Below the pieces are notes generated by a model. That model had not been told where the DNA came from. It made no database searches and saw only the letters and a program-made list of their open reading frames with translations. 64,000 nt of DNA from assembly GCF_900107755.1 (NCBI RefSeq), contig NZ_FNQR01000009.1, forward strand, positions 62,001-126,000. Direction: 5' to 3'. The translations under genes were made by a program, and so were the position numbers. Of the stretch, positions 32,634 to 42,106 are shown piece after piece. How positions within the stretch are numbered: position 1 is the stretch's first letter; every line of letters begins with the position of its first letter. This stretch comes from Thalassobacillus cyri. Its GTDB lineage: Bacteria; Bacillota; Bacilli; Bacillales; Halobacillaceae.

Positions 32634-33362
32634 TTAACTATTATTTTGATGAAACGGGCATTTACCGGTGACCGGTTTGACGTCGTCACCGATGAAGTAT
32701 TGCTTCCATTCATGATGGGTAGGATCACCATAATGACTGATGTCCGGGTGTTTTGGAAGCTGGTCCCACTTTTCCACTCGTTCGCGGACTTTCTCACGAG
32801 ACATGATACCGCCTTTACTGGTCCCTTCTAACCCTTCGAAAATTTTTCTGGGCTGGAACCCCAGCACCAAAGAATTCCCCAGGTTCCGTGTTTTCCTCTG
32901 TTTGTAAGCAGGAGAGTTTCCGAAAACAAAGAACGGCTCACCTGCGAATGAGAATGCCCATAAGTGATGGTTGGGATCGGTTGGATAATCCACTGGCCAA
33001 GGTTCCCGGTCATTGTCATTCAGATAATTTAAGATTTTCCAGAAATAATCCCGATAATATTCAATTGACTTTTCTTCTTGCTCTGGTTCTACAAATAAGA
33101 AGAAACCATGCCGGATAAATGGGGGTGCTTCGAATAATTTCAAGAAATCTTCTACTGTGTTCGGGAGGTGGGACCAGTCGTCATGATTTAAGAAAGAATA
33201 ACGAAGTTCTCCTTTCTTTTCCGCCCCCATTCCAAAGTAACAAGGGAAAGTCGGTTCGGTAACGATGTTATGGAATGTTTCATATTCTTCTGGCAGCCAA
33301 TCAGGTACAATCGATCTGTCTTTCATATCTTGTTTTTCCAGCAGGAAACTATCTTTTTTCAT
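32634..33362 (-). CDS. YqcI/YcgG family protein, paralogue 2
   Basis: The 242-residue protein shares layout with the protein at 28158-28886: FPCYFGMGAEKKGELR, FVFGNSPAYKQRKTRN, FQPRKIFEGL and C-terminal GKCPFHQ. ATG 33362 (MKKDSFLLEK) follows AAAGGAG; the frame to 33380 lacks an RBS. Function unknown. Two members so close together suggest an old duplication or parallel retention. Confidence 0.82.
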   Translation of the reverse strand: MKKDSFLLEKQDMKDRSIVPDWLPEEYETFHNIVTEPTFPCYFGMGAEKKGELRYSFLNHDDWSHLPNTVEDFLKLFEAPPFIRHGFFLFVEPEQEEKSIEYYRDYFWKILNYLNDNDREPWPVDYPTDPNHHLWAFSFAGEPFFVFGNSPAYKQRKTRNLGNSLVLGFQPRKIFEGLEGTSKGGIMSREKVRERVEKWDQLPKHPDISHYGDPTHHEWKQYFIGDDVKPVTGKCPFHQNNS

Positions 33363-33490
33363 AGAGCGACTCCTTTCCACACATACACTGACTATCTTTT
33401 TCCCTATTCGGACTAAATAAAAACACAGTAATGGTCTGGTACATTATGGACAAACTAATGATGAAAATAACGGAATGGAGGCTAAATGAT

Positions 33491-34123
33491 ATGGGCAGAA
33501 AATTGTGGTTATCCATAATCTTTATGATGGTGATTCCAGGATTCGGAGCGCCTTTAGGGGTGCAGGCAGAAGGTGATGAGCGGCCTATCATGCACAGACA
33601 TGAACAAAAAGAAAATGATCATCATAAAGAAATTCGAAAAAAAATCGAAGAATTCGAGAAACGTGGCTATAAGCAAGAAAATATAAGGAAAGCCATTCTG
33701 ATCGCTAAACATGCTGAAGTCGAGCCACAAGAAGTGTTGGATACTTATCAAATGACAAACTCCTGGCAAGCTACAGCAAAAAGCTTTAGGATTGATTACG
33801 AAAAAATCAAGCAGCATCATCAAGAAAAGGGACAGGCGTTTTTCAAACAGAATAAACCGCAAATTTTAAAAGAATTGATTGCATATACAGGTAAAGATGA
33901 AACAGAGCTGGCGGATTATCTTGAGAAAGAAATCTCTATGAAAACCTTGATGAAAGCAGCTGTAGTGGCAAAACTCAGTGAAACAGAACTAGAGCACATC
34001 ATTAAGGAGAATCAAGAGGGTAAATCCTGGAAGGATATCATACTTGAAAGGGAAATTGACCCTAATGCTCTTAAATCTGAGATGAAAAATCTTTTTCACA
34101 AAGTAAAGAATAAAAGTGATTGA
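33491..34123 (+). CDS. Secreted helical protein of unknown function
   Basis: The 210-residue protein has a signal peptide (MGRKLWLSIIFMMVIPG to about VQAEG), then an all-helical charged region with repeated units of about 35-40 residues (KAILIAKHAEVEPQEVLD, KAAVVAKLSETELEHII, NSWQATAKSF, KSWKDIILE). The ATA.../WKDI pattern suggests tandem small helical domains. ATG 33491 has GGAGG 8 nt upstream. No enzyme motif seen. Confidence 0.75.
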   Translation: MGRKLWLSIIFMMVIPGFGAPLGVQAEGDERPIMHRHEQKENDHHKEIRKKIEEFEKRGYKQENIRKAILIAKHAEVEPQEVLDTYQMTNSWQATAKSFRIDYEKIKQHHQEKGQAFFKQNKPQILKELIAYTGKDETELADYLEKEISMKTLMKAAVVAKLSETELEHIIKENQEGKSWKDIILEREIDPNALKSEMKNLFHKVKNKSD

Positions 34124-34204
34124 GCAATTTTCATTCAAATCATTGGCTTAATCCCGACTATTCTAGTAAGCTTTTAATAAACATATGCTAGTTGGGGTGA
34201 GCAA

Positions 34205-35362
34205 ATGATCGATTTATATAAAACTCTGATTAAAAATGACCGGCAGCAACGATTATACAACAAAGCAGCAGTCTTAGCAGATAAGGCGCAACAACGCAGT
34301 ACAGACTCTGACCAACAGGCTTCTTTTTCTAAAGCAAACTTAGCAGATTTGAAGCTGGAAAGGTATTTTTCCCTCCCTTTACCGGAAAAACTGGGAGGAG
34401 AAGGGCTTTCATTATACGAATTTTTATTGATGCAGGAGCGGCTTGCTACAGGTGATGGATCGGTCGCATTATCGGTCGGATGGCATCTCGGAATTCTGAT
34501 GGAATTACGCGATGAACAGCTTTGGGATGAAACGATCTTTAATAAAGTAGCCAAAGAAATTGCCACGGAACAAAAAGTAATGAACCGTGCAGCCTCTGAA
34601 CCAGCAACAGGAAGTCCGACTCGCGGTGGCCGTCCGGAAACCAAAGCTGTGCGTAGTGGCGGCCGCTATATAATTAACGGAAGAAAAACTTTCACCTCGA
34701 TGGCTGATTGCCTGGACTATTTCATCGTATCTGCTTATGTGGAAGAGCTTGGGGGAGTCGGCTGGTTTTTGATAGATAAAAATCAGGAGGGTGTAACGGT
34801 CGAACATACCTGGGATACCCTTGGCATGCGGGGAACGGGGAGTGATGATCTCGTCTTGAAAGGTGTTTCGGTAGAAGATGACAAGCTCATTGAACTTGCC
34901 AGTCAGAAATCATCCGTACCGAAAGGATGGCTGTTGCACATTCCCGCCTGCTACCTCGGCATTGCGATTGCTGCCCGCAACGATGCAATCGACTTTGCGA
35001 AAAATTTTCAACCGAACAGTCTCGATCACCCAATTGCTGAAGTTCCTCACATAAAGCAAAAAATAGGGGAAATAGAGTTGAAGCTTATGAACGCGCGTTA
35101 CTTCATGTATACCATAGCCGAGAGATGGGATCAGGAGCCAGAGAACAGGAAAGAGCTGCAGGCAGAACTGGCAGTAGTGAAAGTGACAGCGACTAACACT
35201 GCAAACGAGGTCGTCGATCTTGCTATGAGAATTGCCGGCGGAAGAGGGCTGTCGAAACGATATCCTTTTGAAAAATATTATCGGGATGTCCGGGCAGGAT
35301 TGCATAATCCTCCCATGGATGATGCGGTTACAAATATGCTGGCAGACCAGGCAATCAAATAA
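34205..35362 (+). CDS. Acyl-CoA dehydrogenase family flavoprotein
   Basis: The 385-residue protein has the acyl-CoA dehydrogenase layout: helical N-domain (LPEKLGGEGLSLYEFLL), beta middle domain (GRKTFTSMADCLDYFIV, GMRGTGSDDLVL) and helical C-domain (MRIAGGRGLSKRYPFEKYYRDVR). It resembles the Bacillus YdbM group, some of which act on sulfur or nitrogen compounds rather than acyl-CoA. Substrate uncertain. GGGGTGA precedes the ATG. Confidence 0.85.
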   Translation: MIDLYKTLIKNDRQQRLYNKAAVLADKAQQRSTDSDQQASFSKANLADLKLERYFSLPLPEKLGGEGLSLYEFLLMQERLATGDGSVALSVGWHLGILMELRDEQLWDETIFNKVAKEIATEQKVMNRAASEPATGSPTRGGRPETKAVRSGGRYIINGRKTFTSMADCLDYFIVSAYVEELGGVGWFLIDKNQEGVTVEHTWDTLGMRGTGSDDLVLKGVSVEDDKLIELASQKSSVPKGWLLHIPACYLGIAIAARNDAIDFAKNFQPNSLDHPIAEVPHIKQKIGEIELKLMNARYFMYTIAERWDQEPENRKELQAELAVVKVTATNTANEVVDLAMRIAGGRGLSKRYPFEKYYRDVRAGLHNPPMDDAVTNMLADQAIK

Positions 35363-35410
35363 AGAGTTTGCTGATTGAAAATAAACGTTGATCTATTGTA
35401 AATAAATATT

Positions 35411-35445
35411 ATAAGCCAGCCGTTAGTCAATGGCTGGCTTTGTGG
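35411..35445. terminator. Bidirectional terminator
   Basis: AAGCCAGCC / GGCTGGCTT stem between convergent genes. Confidence 0.75.
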
Positions 35446-35448
35446 TTG

Positions 35449-35973
35449 CTATTGATTTGCAAGATGATCTGCAAAGGCCTTTGCGTATGGTGGAAGATCC
35501 GGTGGTCGGCGAGCCGAAATAATATGGCCTTCTTCGACTACTGCTTCATCGGACCAATTAGCCCCGGCATTCATCATATCATCCTTAATGCCAGGCGTAC
35601 TGGTGACGTTACGTCCTTCCAGTATTCCTGCTGAAATCAATACCCAGCCGGCGTGGCAGATTTGTCCGATTGTTTTTTTGTACTCATCCATATGGCGCAC
35701 AAAGTTTAAGACCTCCTCAAATCTCCGCAGCTTATCCGGTGACCAGCCGCCAGGGACGAGAATGCCGTCATAGTCCTCCGGGGAAACCTCATTGAAAGCG
35801 TAGTCTGATTTTACAGGGACGCCATATTTCCCGGTATATGGTTTGTTGGCTTCTTTTCCTACAATGTGGACAGTGGCGCCTTCTTCTCTCAGGCGAAGGA
35901 CCGGGTACCATAACTCCAAGTCCTCAAAATCGTCACTGACCAGAGCAATCACTTTTTTATTTTGTAAACGCAT
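35449..35973 (-). CDS. DJ-1/PfpI family protein (general stress protein 18 type)
   Basis: The 174-residue protein has VPGGWSPDKLR and the nucleophile elbow GQICHAGWVL with Cys and His, the DJ-1/PfpI/YraA catalytic pair. Members act as deglycases, proteases or chaperones under stress. AGGAGG-type RBS upstream. Single-gene unit. Confidence 0.88.
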   Translation of the reverse strand: MRLQNKKVIALVSDDFEDLELWYPVLRLREEGATVHIVGKEANKPYTGKYGVPVKSDYAFNEVSPEDYDGILVPGGWSPDKLRRFEEVLNFVRHMDEYKKTIGQICHAGWVLISAGILEGRNVTSTPGIKDDMMNAGANWSDEAVVEEGHIISARRPPDLPPYAKAFADHLANQ

Positions 35974-36051
35974 AAAGGTACCTCCTTTTCTTTTGGAAAC
36001 CTATCCACAGTTTAACAGACAGCCATGATGTTTATCGAAGGATAACCATCA

Positions 36052-36090
36052 AAAAAAGCTGTTTCCCTGGTTAGGAGAAACAGCTTTACT
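36052..36090 (-). terminator. Terminator of lipoprotein gene
   Basis: AAAGCTGTTTC / GAAACAGCTTT stem; on the minus strand it is followed by TTTTTTG. Confidence 0.8.
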
Positions 36091-36092
36091 TT

Positions 36093-36578
36093 TTAAGAAG
36101 TTTCGAGTTTGTTCTTGAATTGTTCCAATTTATCTTTTGTCTCTTTCGCAAGGTCCTTTATTTTGTCGGTGTCCGGCTTATCCGCTTGTGCCTCATCAAT
36201 TAAAGGGTAAAGACTTTCTTCAATATTTTTATAATCCTCTTTATAATTCTCTTCGACTTTTTTTTCAATCCGATCCCAGTCTTCTTCTAATGTCTTGCCT
36301 ATTTCGTTTATTTTAGCTGTGTCTTCTGAAGATTTACCGACTGTCGTGTTTAAATCCTCAACGGTCGCTAGTACTACATCCACTCCAGATGGTAAGTCTG
36401 TAGAGACTTCACCACCTGAGCTTGAGGATTTCTTGGATTCCTGTTCTGTTTCTTCTTCAGCGGCACCTGAATCGTTTGTATCTTCTGGTTCAATCGTGTC
36501 ATCGTTGCCTGATGTGCCGCAGCCTGCCAACACAATTCCAGCTGCCAACATAAAACTTAGTAGTTTGAATAGTTTCAT
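36093..36578 (-). CDS. Lipoprotein with helical domain, unknown function
   Basis: Starting at ATG 36578 (behind AAGGAGG) the 161-residue protein has a lipoprotein signal (MKLFKLLSFMLAAGIVLAGC, lipobox LAGC). A Glu/Ser-rich linker follows, then a charged helical domain (about residues 60-160) of the type that may form a four-helix bundle. The longer frame to 36620 has no RBS. Role at the outer membrane face unknown. Confidence 0.8.
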   Translation of the reverse strand: MKLFKLLSFMLAAGIVLAGCGTSGNDDTIEPEDTNDSGAAEEETEQESKKSSSSGGEVSTDLPSGVDVVLATVEDLNTTVGKSSEDTAKINEIGKTLEEDWDRIEKKVEENYKEDYKNIEESLYPLIDEAQADKPDTDKIKDLAKETKDKLEQFKNKLETS

Positions 36579-36673
36579 GAGTAGACTCCTCCTTTGTTTG
36601 TTAGCAAGTATTCCCAACAAGAAAGAGTTACAAACAGTGTCTTTTTATTTAATATTATTAGATACCTTTGATG

Positions 36674-37681
36674 TCATAATATCAAAAGTGTGATGCCGGA
36701 AAGAAGCAAAGAAGTTATTGTCATGGCTAGCATCGGCTTTAATGCTTTTGAACGAAGGGCTGCTAAGCTGACATTAAGTCCTAATCCGACCATTGCCATG
36801 GTCAGAATAAACGTGGTAGTTGTGGAAATGAAAGAAACCAAAGCATCATGGAAGGGAATGTAAATGCCTAGTACATAACTTCCTAACAGGCTGGTGGCAA
36901 TAAAGCCGAGAAGGAACCATGGAAAGGCTACTTTTTCCGTGGTTTCCGGATTTCCTTTTTTTCGCATGATGTAGATGAACAGGAAGCTTAATGGAACTAA
37001 CAGCAGAACACGACCCAATTTTCCAACTAGAGCCATAGCAAGACCGTCTTCACCGGCAGGAGCTGCCGCAAGTGCAACATGGGCAACCTCATGCAAACTG
37101 ATACCTGCCCAGGACCCATAAGTAGCCGCATCGATTGGAAGTATCGGCCTGATCAGGGTATAACCGATCGCAAAAACTGTACCAATCAGAGAAATGATGC
37201 CAGCGCTGATTGCTGTATCCTCGGCTTTCGCTTTCAATATCGGTGACACAGCAGCTATTGCAGAAGCTCCGCAGACTCCTGTCCCTACACCAAGGAGTAA
37301 TGACAAGGAGTAATCCGCACGGAACAACTTTGCAAATAACAAGGTCACTCCGATGGCAAATATAATTACTGCTACATCTCTGAGCAGGAGTGGTAATCCA
37401 TCTTGAAAAATGACATTCATATTCAACTTCAATCCAAACAGTATAATAGCTAGTCGTAACAATTTTTTAGCGGAGTATTGGATACCGGATCGGAGTTTTT
37501 CCGGGTAGCCGAACAGCTGACGGTAAATGACAGCAAGGATAATGGCAGTTGCTAATGGACCGATCATAGCAAGCCCTGGTATCCATGCGAGTAAAAATCC
37601 AAAACCAGCAATCAGTGCTGTAAACAGAATACCGGCGACCCATGATAAATGACCTTTAACTCTGTGATTATTTTTGAGCAT
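36674..37681 (-). CDS. YeiH/UPF0324-family putative anion exporter
   Basis: The 335-residue protein has about ten helices with family segments GVGTGVCGASAIAAVSPI, GISLHEVAHVAL and MVGLGLNVSLAALR. The family is linked to sulfate, sulfite or cysteine metabolism. ATG 37681 follows AGGAGCC. A LysR-type gene is divergent 115 nt away, the common arrangement in which the regulator controls this gene. Confidence 0.84.
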   Translation of the reverse strand: MLKNNHRVKGHLSWVAGILFTALIAGFGFLLAWIPGLAMIGPLATAIILAVIYRQLFGYPEKLRSGIQYSAKKLLRLAIILFGLKLNMNVIFQDGLPLLLRDVAVIIFAIGVTLLFAKLFRADYSLSLLLGVGTGVCGASAIAAVSPILKAKAEDTAISAGIISLIGTVFAIGYTLIRPILPIDAATYGSWAGISLHEVAHVALAAAPAGEDGLAMALVGKLGRVLLLVPLSFLFIYIMRKKGNPETTEKVAFPWFLLGFIATSLLGSYVLGIYIPFHDALVSFISTTTTFILTMAMVGLGLNVSLAALRSKALKPMLAMTITSLLLSGITLLIL

Positions 37682-37727
37682 AGCGCAGGCTCCTAAAAAA
37701 GTTTTGCGTTTAAAATCACTATACGTC

Positions 37728-37790
37728 AGCATTAATTATTAGTAAAATATAATTTAATAATGGTAATCATTAATAATACTAATAGTAGGT
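37728..37790. promoter_or_regulatory. Candidate LysR operator between divergent genes
   Basis: An AT-rich imperfect dyad (TTAATAATG...CATTAATAAT) lies between the exporter and regulator starts, where a LysR-type protein would bind. No exact consensus can be assigned. Confidence 0.4.
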
Positions 37791-37796
37791 GAAATT

Positions 37797-38687
37797 ATGG
37801 ATTTAGAGGCACTGCGGACTTTGATAGTGGTAGTTGAAGGAAAAAGTTTTACGAAAGCGGCCAAAGCTCTTTCCATCTCCCAACCCAGCGTCAGCCTGCA
37901 TATTAAAAATCTTGAGGAACTGTTTCAAACCAAATTAATTGACCGTTCTCCAAAACATTTTCATATCACGCCGACTGGAGAGATTGTTTACCAGCGGGCC
38001 AAGCAAATAGCGAGTATCGTTGAAAAGACACATGAAGAAATATTCTCCTACCATAATCAGTTGACTGGTTCTCTAACGATCGGTGCAAGTTATACAGTTG
38101 GCGAATATATACTGCCATCTTTATTAAAGGACTTCGATCAAAACTATCCGGATATCGATTTACAGATATATATTGAAAATACAGAAAAAATTAATCGTTC
38201 TGTGCTGTTACATGAATTCGATGTTGGCCTCGTTGAAGGTCAGGTCAAATCGAAGGAACTGCGTTCGTTCCCATTTTTAGAAGATGAAATGGTATTAATC
38301 GTACCGATGGACCATCCGATCCGTGAATTAAATAATCTTAAATTAAGTGACCTGCAAGGACTTACATGGGTAGGAAGGGAGGAAGGATCCGGGACTAGAG
38401 ATATTATGGATGCCGTATTTCGCGCCTACAGTATCAATGCGAAAAAATTAATTACCATTGGCAGTAACCATGGTGTCGTACAGGCGGTTCAGCATGGGTT
38501 GGGGTTATCCTTCATTTCCCGATCCATCGTAGAAAATAAATTCGGTGAAGATCTTATGGTCCGTCTTCCAATAATTCAGTCACCGAATCGCTTTTTTTCT
38601 TGTGTGCTGCCTGCTGAAGGAGAGCTATCTAAAAATGTGGAAGTATTTTTAGAGGCGATCAAAGATAAATATAAAATGGAGAAGTGA
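37797..38687 (+). CDS. LysR-family transcriptional regulator (CysL-like)
   Basis: The 296-residue protein has an N-terminal winged helix (FTKAAKALSISQPSVSLHIKN) and a periplasmic-binding-like effector domain (about residues 90-290, GSLTIGASYTVGEYILP). It is close to the CysL/CbbR type that often sits next to yeiH. It probably activates the divergent exporter in response to a sulfur metabolite; this is inferred from position. Confidence 0.87.
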   Translation: MDLEALRTLIVVVEGKSFTKAAKALSISQPSVSLHIKNLEELFQTKLIDRSPKHFHITPTGEIVYQRAKQIASIVEKTHEEIFSYHNQLTGSLTIGASYTVGEYILPSLLKDFDQNYPDIDLQIYIENTEKINRSVLLHEFDVGLVEGQVKSKELRSFPFLEDEMVLIVPMDHPIRELNNLKLSDLQGLTWVGREEGSGTRDIMDAVFRAYSINAKKLITIGSNHGVVQAVQHGLGLSFISRSIVENKFGEDLMVRLPIIQSPNRFFSCVLPAEGELSKNVEVFLEAIKDKYKMEK

Positions 38688-38854
38688 GTTCTAGTTCAAA
38701 AACAAGAAACCTTATAGTCCTTCATTCGTATATAAGAATAGCGGTGAAAAGGTAGGTAAGCCTCAAGACCGATTTACTCGTTAAAATAATTAGTACATGA
38801 TAGGGATGTGCAAAAAATTTGCACGAATAATCCTGAAAACAAGGAGTAGAAGTT

Positions 38855-39766
38855 ATGCTAAAACGTATAGGTTTGATTATGATGGCACTGGTTATCTGGG
38901 CAGGGGCAGGATTGACGCCGATTGTGTCTGCTTCTACGGATGGCAACAGTGATCAGGGAATCAACGAGAAGCTTGGAGTACCGATTGTAGTTTATGGGGA
39001 TACATTGACAGATGCTCAGGAAGAAGAAGTTCGAAACCTGTTAGAGGTGGAAAATCGTGAAAACGTAGATGAGTTTTATGTAGATGGACAGGATATAGCC
39101 AATTATATCAATGGCAACCCGAATTCGCGTATGTTTTCTTCTGTGAAAATAATACCCCAGGAAAAAGGGGAAGGCCTTGAAGTTAATATTGTGACACCCG
39201 ATAATATTACAGCGGTGACTAAAGAAATGTATGCCAATGCTTTGTTGACTGCGGGTGTAGAAGATGCGATTGTTGATGTGGCATCTCCTGTAAAAGTAAC
39301 GGGACATTCTGCTTTGACCGGTATTTATAAAGCCTATGACTCTAAAGGCGTCAAGCTGGATGAAGACCGGATGGAAGTCGCCAGTGAAGAGTTGGATGTC
39401 GCTACAGAACTTGCCGAAAAGTCGGGCATGGATAAAGAAAAAGTCAGTGAACTGCTGACCGAAATCAAAAAAGAAATGGCAGCTCAAAACCCTGCAACAA
39501 AGGAAGAAATCGAGCAGATTATCAATGAAAAGTTGAAATCGTTGAACATTGAGTTAAGTGAGGAAGACCGACAATTATTGATCAATCTTTTTGAAAAGAT
39601 GCGGGCATTGAATATCAACTTTGACCAAGTGCAAAAGCAGCTTGAGGATATCACCTCAAGTGTGAAGGATCTACTGGGCGATAAAGGCTTCTGGCAGAAA
39701 GTTTCAACTTTCCTGCAGCGTATTGTTCAGGCCCTGTCTGATTTCTTCACCAGCATATTTGGATAA
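38855..39766 (+). CDS. ypuA: DUF1002 secreted protein (YpuA-like)
   Basis: The 303-residue protein has a signal peptide (MLKRIGLIMMALVIWAGAG...VSA) and the DUF1002 fold: VVYGDTLTDAQ, SSVKIIPQEKGEGLEVNI, GHSALTGIYKAYDSKG. The C-terminal third is helical and charged. Function unknown; it is widely kept in Bacillus. AAGGAG precedes the ATG. Confidence 0.88.
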   Translation: MLKRIGLIMMALVIWAGAGLTPIVSASTDGNSDQGINEKLGVPIVVYGDTLTDAQEEEVRNLLEVENRENVDEFYVDGQDIANYINGNPNSRMFSSVKIIPQEKGEGLEVNIVTPDNITAVTKEMYANALLTAGVEDAIVDVASPVKVTGHSALTGIYKAYDSKGVKLDEDRMEVASEELDVATELAEKSGMDKEKVSELLTEIKKEMAAQNPATKEEIEQIINEKLKSLNIELSEEDRQLLINLFEKMRALNINFDQVQKQLEDITSSVKDLLGDKGFWQKVSTFLQRIVQALSDFFTSIFG

Positions 39767-39774
39767 TCATCATC

Positions 39775-39813
39775 GAGTGTAGGCTAACGAAGGCTTACAC
39801 TCGATTTTTATAT
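39775..39813 (+). terminator. Terminator after ypuA-like gene
   Basis: TCGAGTGTA / TACACTCGA stem with TTTTTAT. Confidence 0.82.
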
Positions 39814-39814
39814 G

Positions 39815-39846
39815 TAAAAAAGCTTAGGGAAGAGCCCTAAGCTTTC
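39815..39846 (-). terminator. Terminator of the DUF420 gene
   Basis: AAAGCTTAGGG / CCCTAAGCTTT stem, with T run on the minus strand. Confidence 0.8.
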
Positions 39847-39848
39847 GT

Positions 39849-40379
39849 TTAGTAGTAAGGTGAAATCATCAAGTAGACAATAACTCCAGTGAGACTAACG
39901 TACAACCAGAGTGGCATTGTCCATCTGGCAATTTTACGATGTTTGTCCACTTTCATAGCAAGTCCACGGAAAAGAGTGAGTAAAGCTAACGGTACAATCA
40001 CCGCTGCCAGGATAATATGCGTAATCAGGATAAAATAATAGATTGCCTGCAATATTCCTTCTCCCCCATAAGAAGTAGAGGAGGCCATCGAGTGATAGGT
40101 CAGATAAGATACAAGGAACAATGCGGTGGACGTGAATGCTGCGAATATGAACCGCTTATGCCAGGTAACATTTTTTCGTAAAATCATAAATAATGCTGCC
40201 AGCAGAAATACAAATGTGAAAGAGTTCAGAATGGCATTGAGAAGCGGCAGTAAGGTAATATCAAAGCTGGTACCACTGTCTATTTTTGGCACAAACAACA
40301 GGGCTACGACAATCAAGTTGATCGCGAGTGATAAGCCTACTACCCAAGGTACATAGTTGAATTCTTTATTGGTATCCAA
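39849..40379 (-). CDS. DUF420 membrane protein (CtaM/YozB-like)
   Basis: The 176-residue protein has five helices and conserved histidines (WHKRF, LTYHSMAS, ITHIILA, KVDKHRKIARW). CtaM/YozB proteins are needed for assembly or function of haem-copper quinol or cytochrome oxidases. TTG 40379 is preferred: GGGGA lies upstream and the length matches YozB; the ATG at 40412 has its AAGGA only 1-2 nt away. Confidence 0.82.
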   Translation of the reverse strand: MDTNKEFNYVPWVVGLSLAINLIVVALLFVPKIDSGTSFDITLLPLLNAILNSFTFVFLLAALFMILRKNVTWHKRFIFAAFTSTALFLVSYLTYHSMASSTSYGGEGILQAIYYFILITHIILAAVIVPLALLTLFRGLAMKVDKHRKIARWTMPLWLYVSLTGVIVYLMISPYY

Positions 40380-40539
40380 TGTCGATTCCCCATCTCTAAA
40401 AATATAATTCATTCCTTAGTATATCGAAGTGGAATAGGAGAAGCACCTTTAAAATCTTACTATTTTATGAATTATCATCGTGTTAATGGTGTTATATGAA
40501 AGGGTAAGCATGTACATAGAAACGATTGGAGGGGTTTAT

Positions 40540-41340
40540 GTGTTTATTTTTAGAGAAGATGCATTACAGGGAAGACATATTTTAGTTACTGGTGCGACCG
40601 GCGGGATCGGCTTTGAAACGGCAAAGGCGGCAGTACAGGCTGGTGCTGCCGTTACGATTACCGGCCGCAATGAAGAAAAACTGCAAGAGTTGAAGCAAGC
40701 CTGTGAGGAAATTACCACTGATGCGAAAGTTTTTGTACAAAAAGCCGATCTGACTAAGGACGAAGATCGAAGACATTTAGTTGAGTCAGCTAATGAGGCA
40801 TACGGAAGGATTGATGGATTAGTCAACTCTGCCGGAATCGGTGGGGGAGGGCCAGTCCAAGATTTGCCGGAAGAAGAGATGCGGAAAATTATGGAGCTCA
40901 ATTACACCTCAACCGTGTTTTTGACGCAACTAGTATATGAGACGATGCGAAAAGCAGAATCAGGGGCTATCGTAAACTTATCTTCTTTATCTGGCCTGAG
41001 AGGAACAAAAGGAAATTCCGCTTACAGCGCATCGAAGTTTGCGGTAACAGGTTTTACACAAGCATTTGCGCATGAGGCGATTGAGGAAAAAATTCGTGTC
41101 AATGCGGTGTGCCCGGGTTTTGTTGATACCTCGATGGGGCTCAACGCGATCAAGAAAAAAGGAGAGCGTGAAGGCCGAAGTTTTGAAGAACAAATGAAGG
41201 TGGTAGAAGAGGGGATACCTTCAGGCCGGATTACGAAAGCGGAAGAAGTTGCTAATACGATTGTCTTTTTAATGAGCGATGCAGCTGAAAATATTGTCGG
41301 CGAGTCCGTGAAAATTTCCGGTGGAAGTGTCATGCGTTAA
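40540..41340 (+). CDS. Short-chain dehydrogenase/reductase
   Basis: The 266-residue protein has the SDR signature: TGATGGIG cofactor loop, NSAG, catalytic Ser in NLSSLSG and YxxxK (YSASK), then PGFVDT. Arg after the cofactor loop (TGRNEEK) favours NADPH. GTG 40540 sits behind GGAGGGG; upstream in-frame ATGs have no RBS. Substrate unknown, 3-oxoacyl reductase-like. Confidence 0.87.
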   Translation: MFIFREDALQGRHILVTGATGGIGFETAKAAVQAGAAVTITGRNEEKLQELKQACEEITTDAKVFVQKADLTKDEDRRHLVESANEAYGRIDGLVNSAGIGGGGPVQDLPEEEMRKIMELNYTSTVFLTQLVYETMRKAESGAIVNLSSLSGLRGTKGNSAYSASKFAVTGFTQAFAHEAIEEKIRVNAVCPGFVDTSMGLNAIKKKGEREGRSFEEQMKVVEEGIPSGRITKAEEVANTIVFLMSDAAENIVGESVKISGGSVMR

Positions 41341-41463
41341 GTCAACTAGCGTACTAACCAAGGTTTTCGCACCAGATATGAAGGTATCTCCCGTGTTCGA
41401 CAAATTTTCGAGCTGTTTTCGACTTTTTCGAGCGTAACATCAAAATATCGAGACCACTTCAAA

Positions 41464-41492
41464 AGAGCCTGGAGTACTCCAGGCTCTATTAT
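41464..41492. terminator. Terminator between SDR gene and convergent membrane gene
   Basis: AGAGCCTGGAG / CTCCAGGCTCT palindrome with T-rich tail. Confidence 0.72.
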
Positions 41493-41518
41493 TGGATTTG
41501 GTCAAACGTTTGTTCAGT

Positions 41519-42106
41519 TCACCCATGCGACTCAGTAAGTTCATCTGGAAGGTCAGGAGGAAAATGGTTTCGGTATGAAAAGAGCAGAATCAATAAGGCA
41601 ATCTCAGCAATCAGATGCAGGATAACGGTAATGATGATGAAGATCGGTGTCCATTCATTGTACGAATTAATCATGAATGTTTGAGCTATTGCCCCAAGGA
41701 GTGCAATCGGAAGATAAAGGTTCAACACTTTTTTAGCACGTCGCTCCCCGTCTGGCCAGCCATATTTTCTCGCTGATTCTGCCATTCCTGTAAGCAAGTG
41801 ATAGACAAGTATGATTTTGATTAAACCGAGCAGCAGGGTATACCCTGTGTACACGAGCACGTAATCCATGCCATATGGGTCATTGGTGTTTTGGATGAAG
41901 ACGGTAGGAATTGTTAGTAATGCAAGACCATACGCTAATTTGTGCAGCTTTTCATATCTCCCTGTGTGTTCGTGCAGTGTGATAATTCCTGAAGCGATTA
42001 ACAAGTAGCCAACAGGATCAGCTAAGATATCAAGCGCGAGGATATGTATTTCAATAAAAACTAATAAAAATCCAACAAAGATACGTCCGAAACCCTGCTC
42101 GATCAT
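41519..42106 (-). CDS. Multi-helix membrane protein, unknown
   Basis: The 195-residue protein has about six predicted helices and no recognised family motif. Its ATG overlaps the stop of the upstream gene by 4 nt (ATGA), with AAGGAGG inside that gene. The two encode a membrane protein and an exported partner that probably act together. Confidence 0.75.
   Translation of the reverse strand: MIEQGFGRIFVGFLLVFIEIHILALDILADPVGYLLIASGIITLHEHTGRYEKLHKLAYGLALLTIPTVFIQNTNDPYGMDYVLVYTGYTLLLGLIKIILVYHLLTGMAESARKYGWPDGERRAKKVLNLYLPIALLGAIAQTFMINSYNEWTPIFIIITVILHLIAEIALLILLFSYRNHFPPDLPDELTESHG

Noticed and set aside
34174-34644. Minus-strand ORF of 156 codons opposite the acyl-CoA dehydrogenase gene
   Set aside because: Antisense to an intact enzyme gene, low-complexity Ser-rich translation, no RBS.
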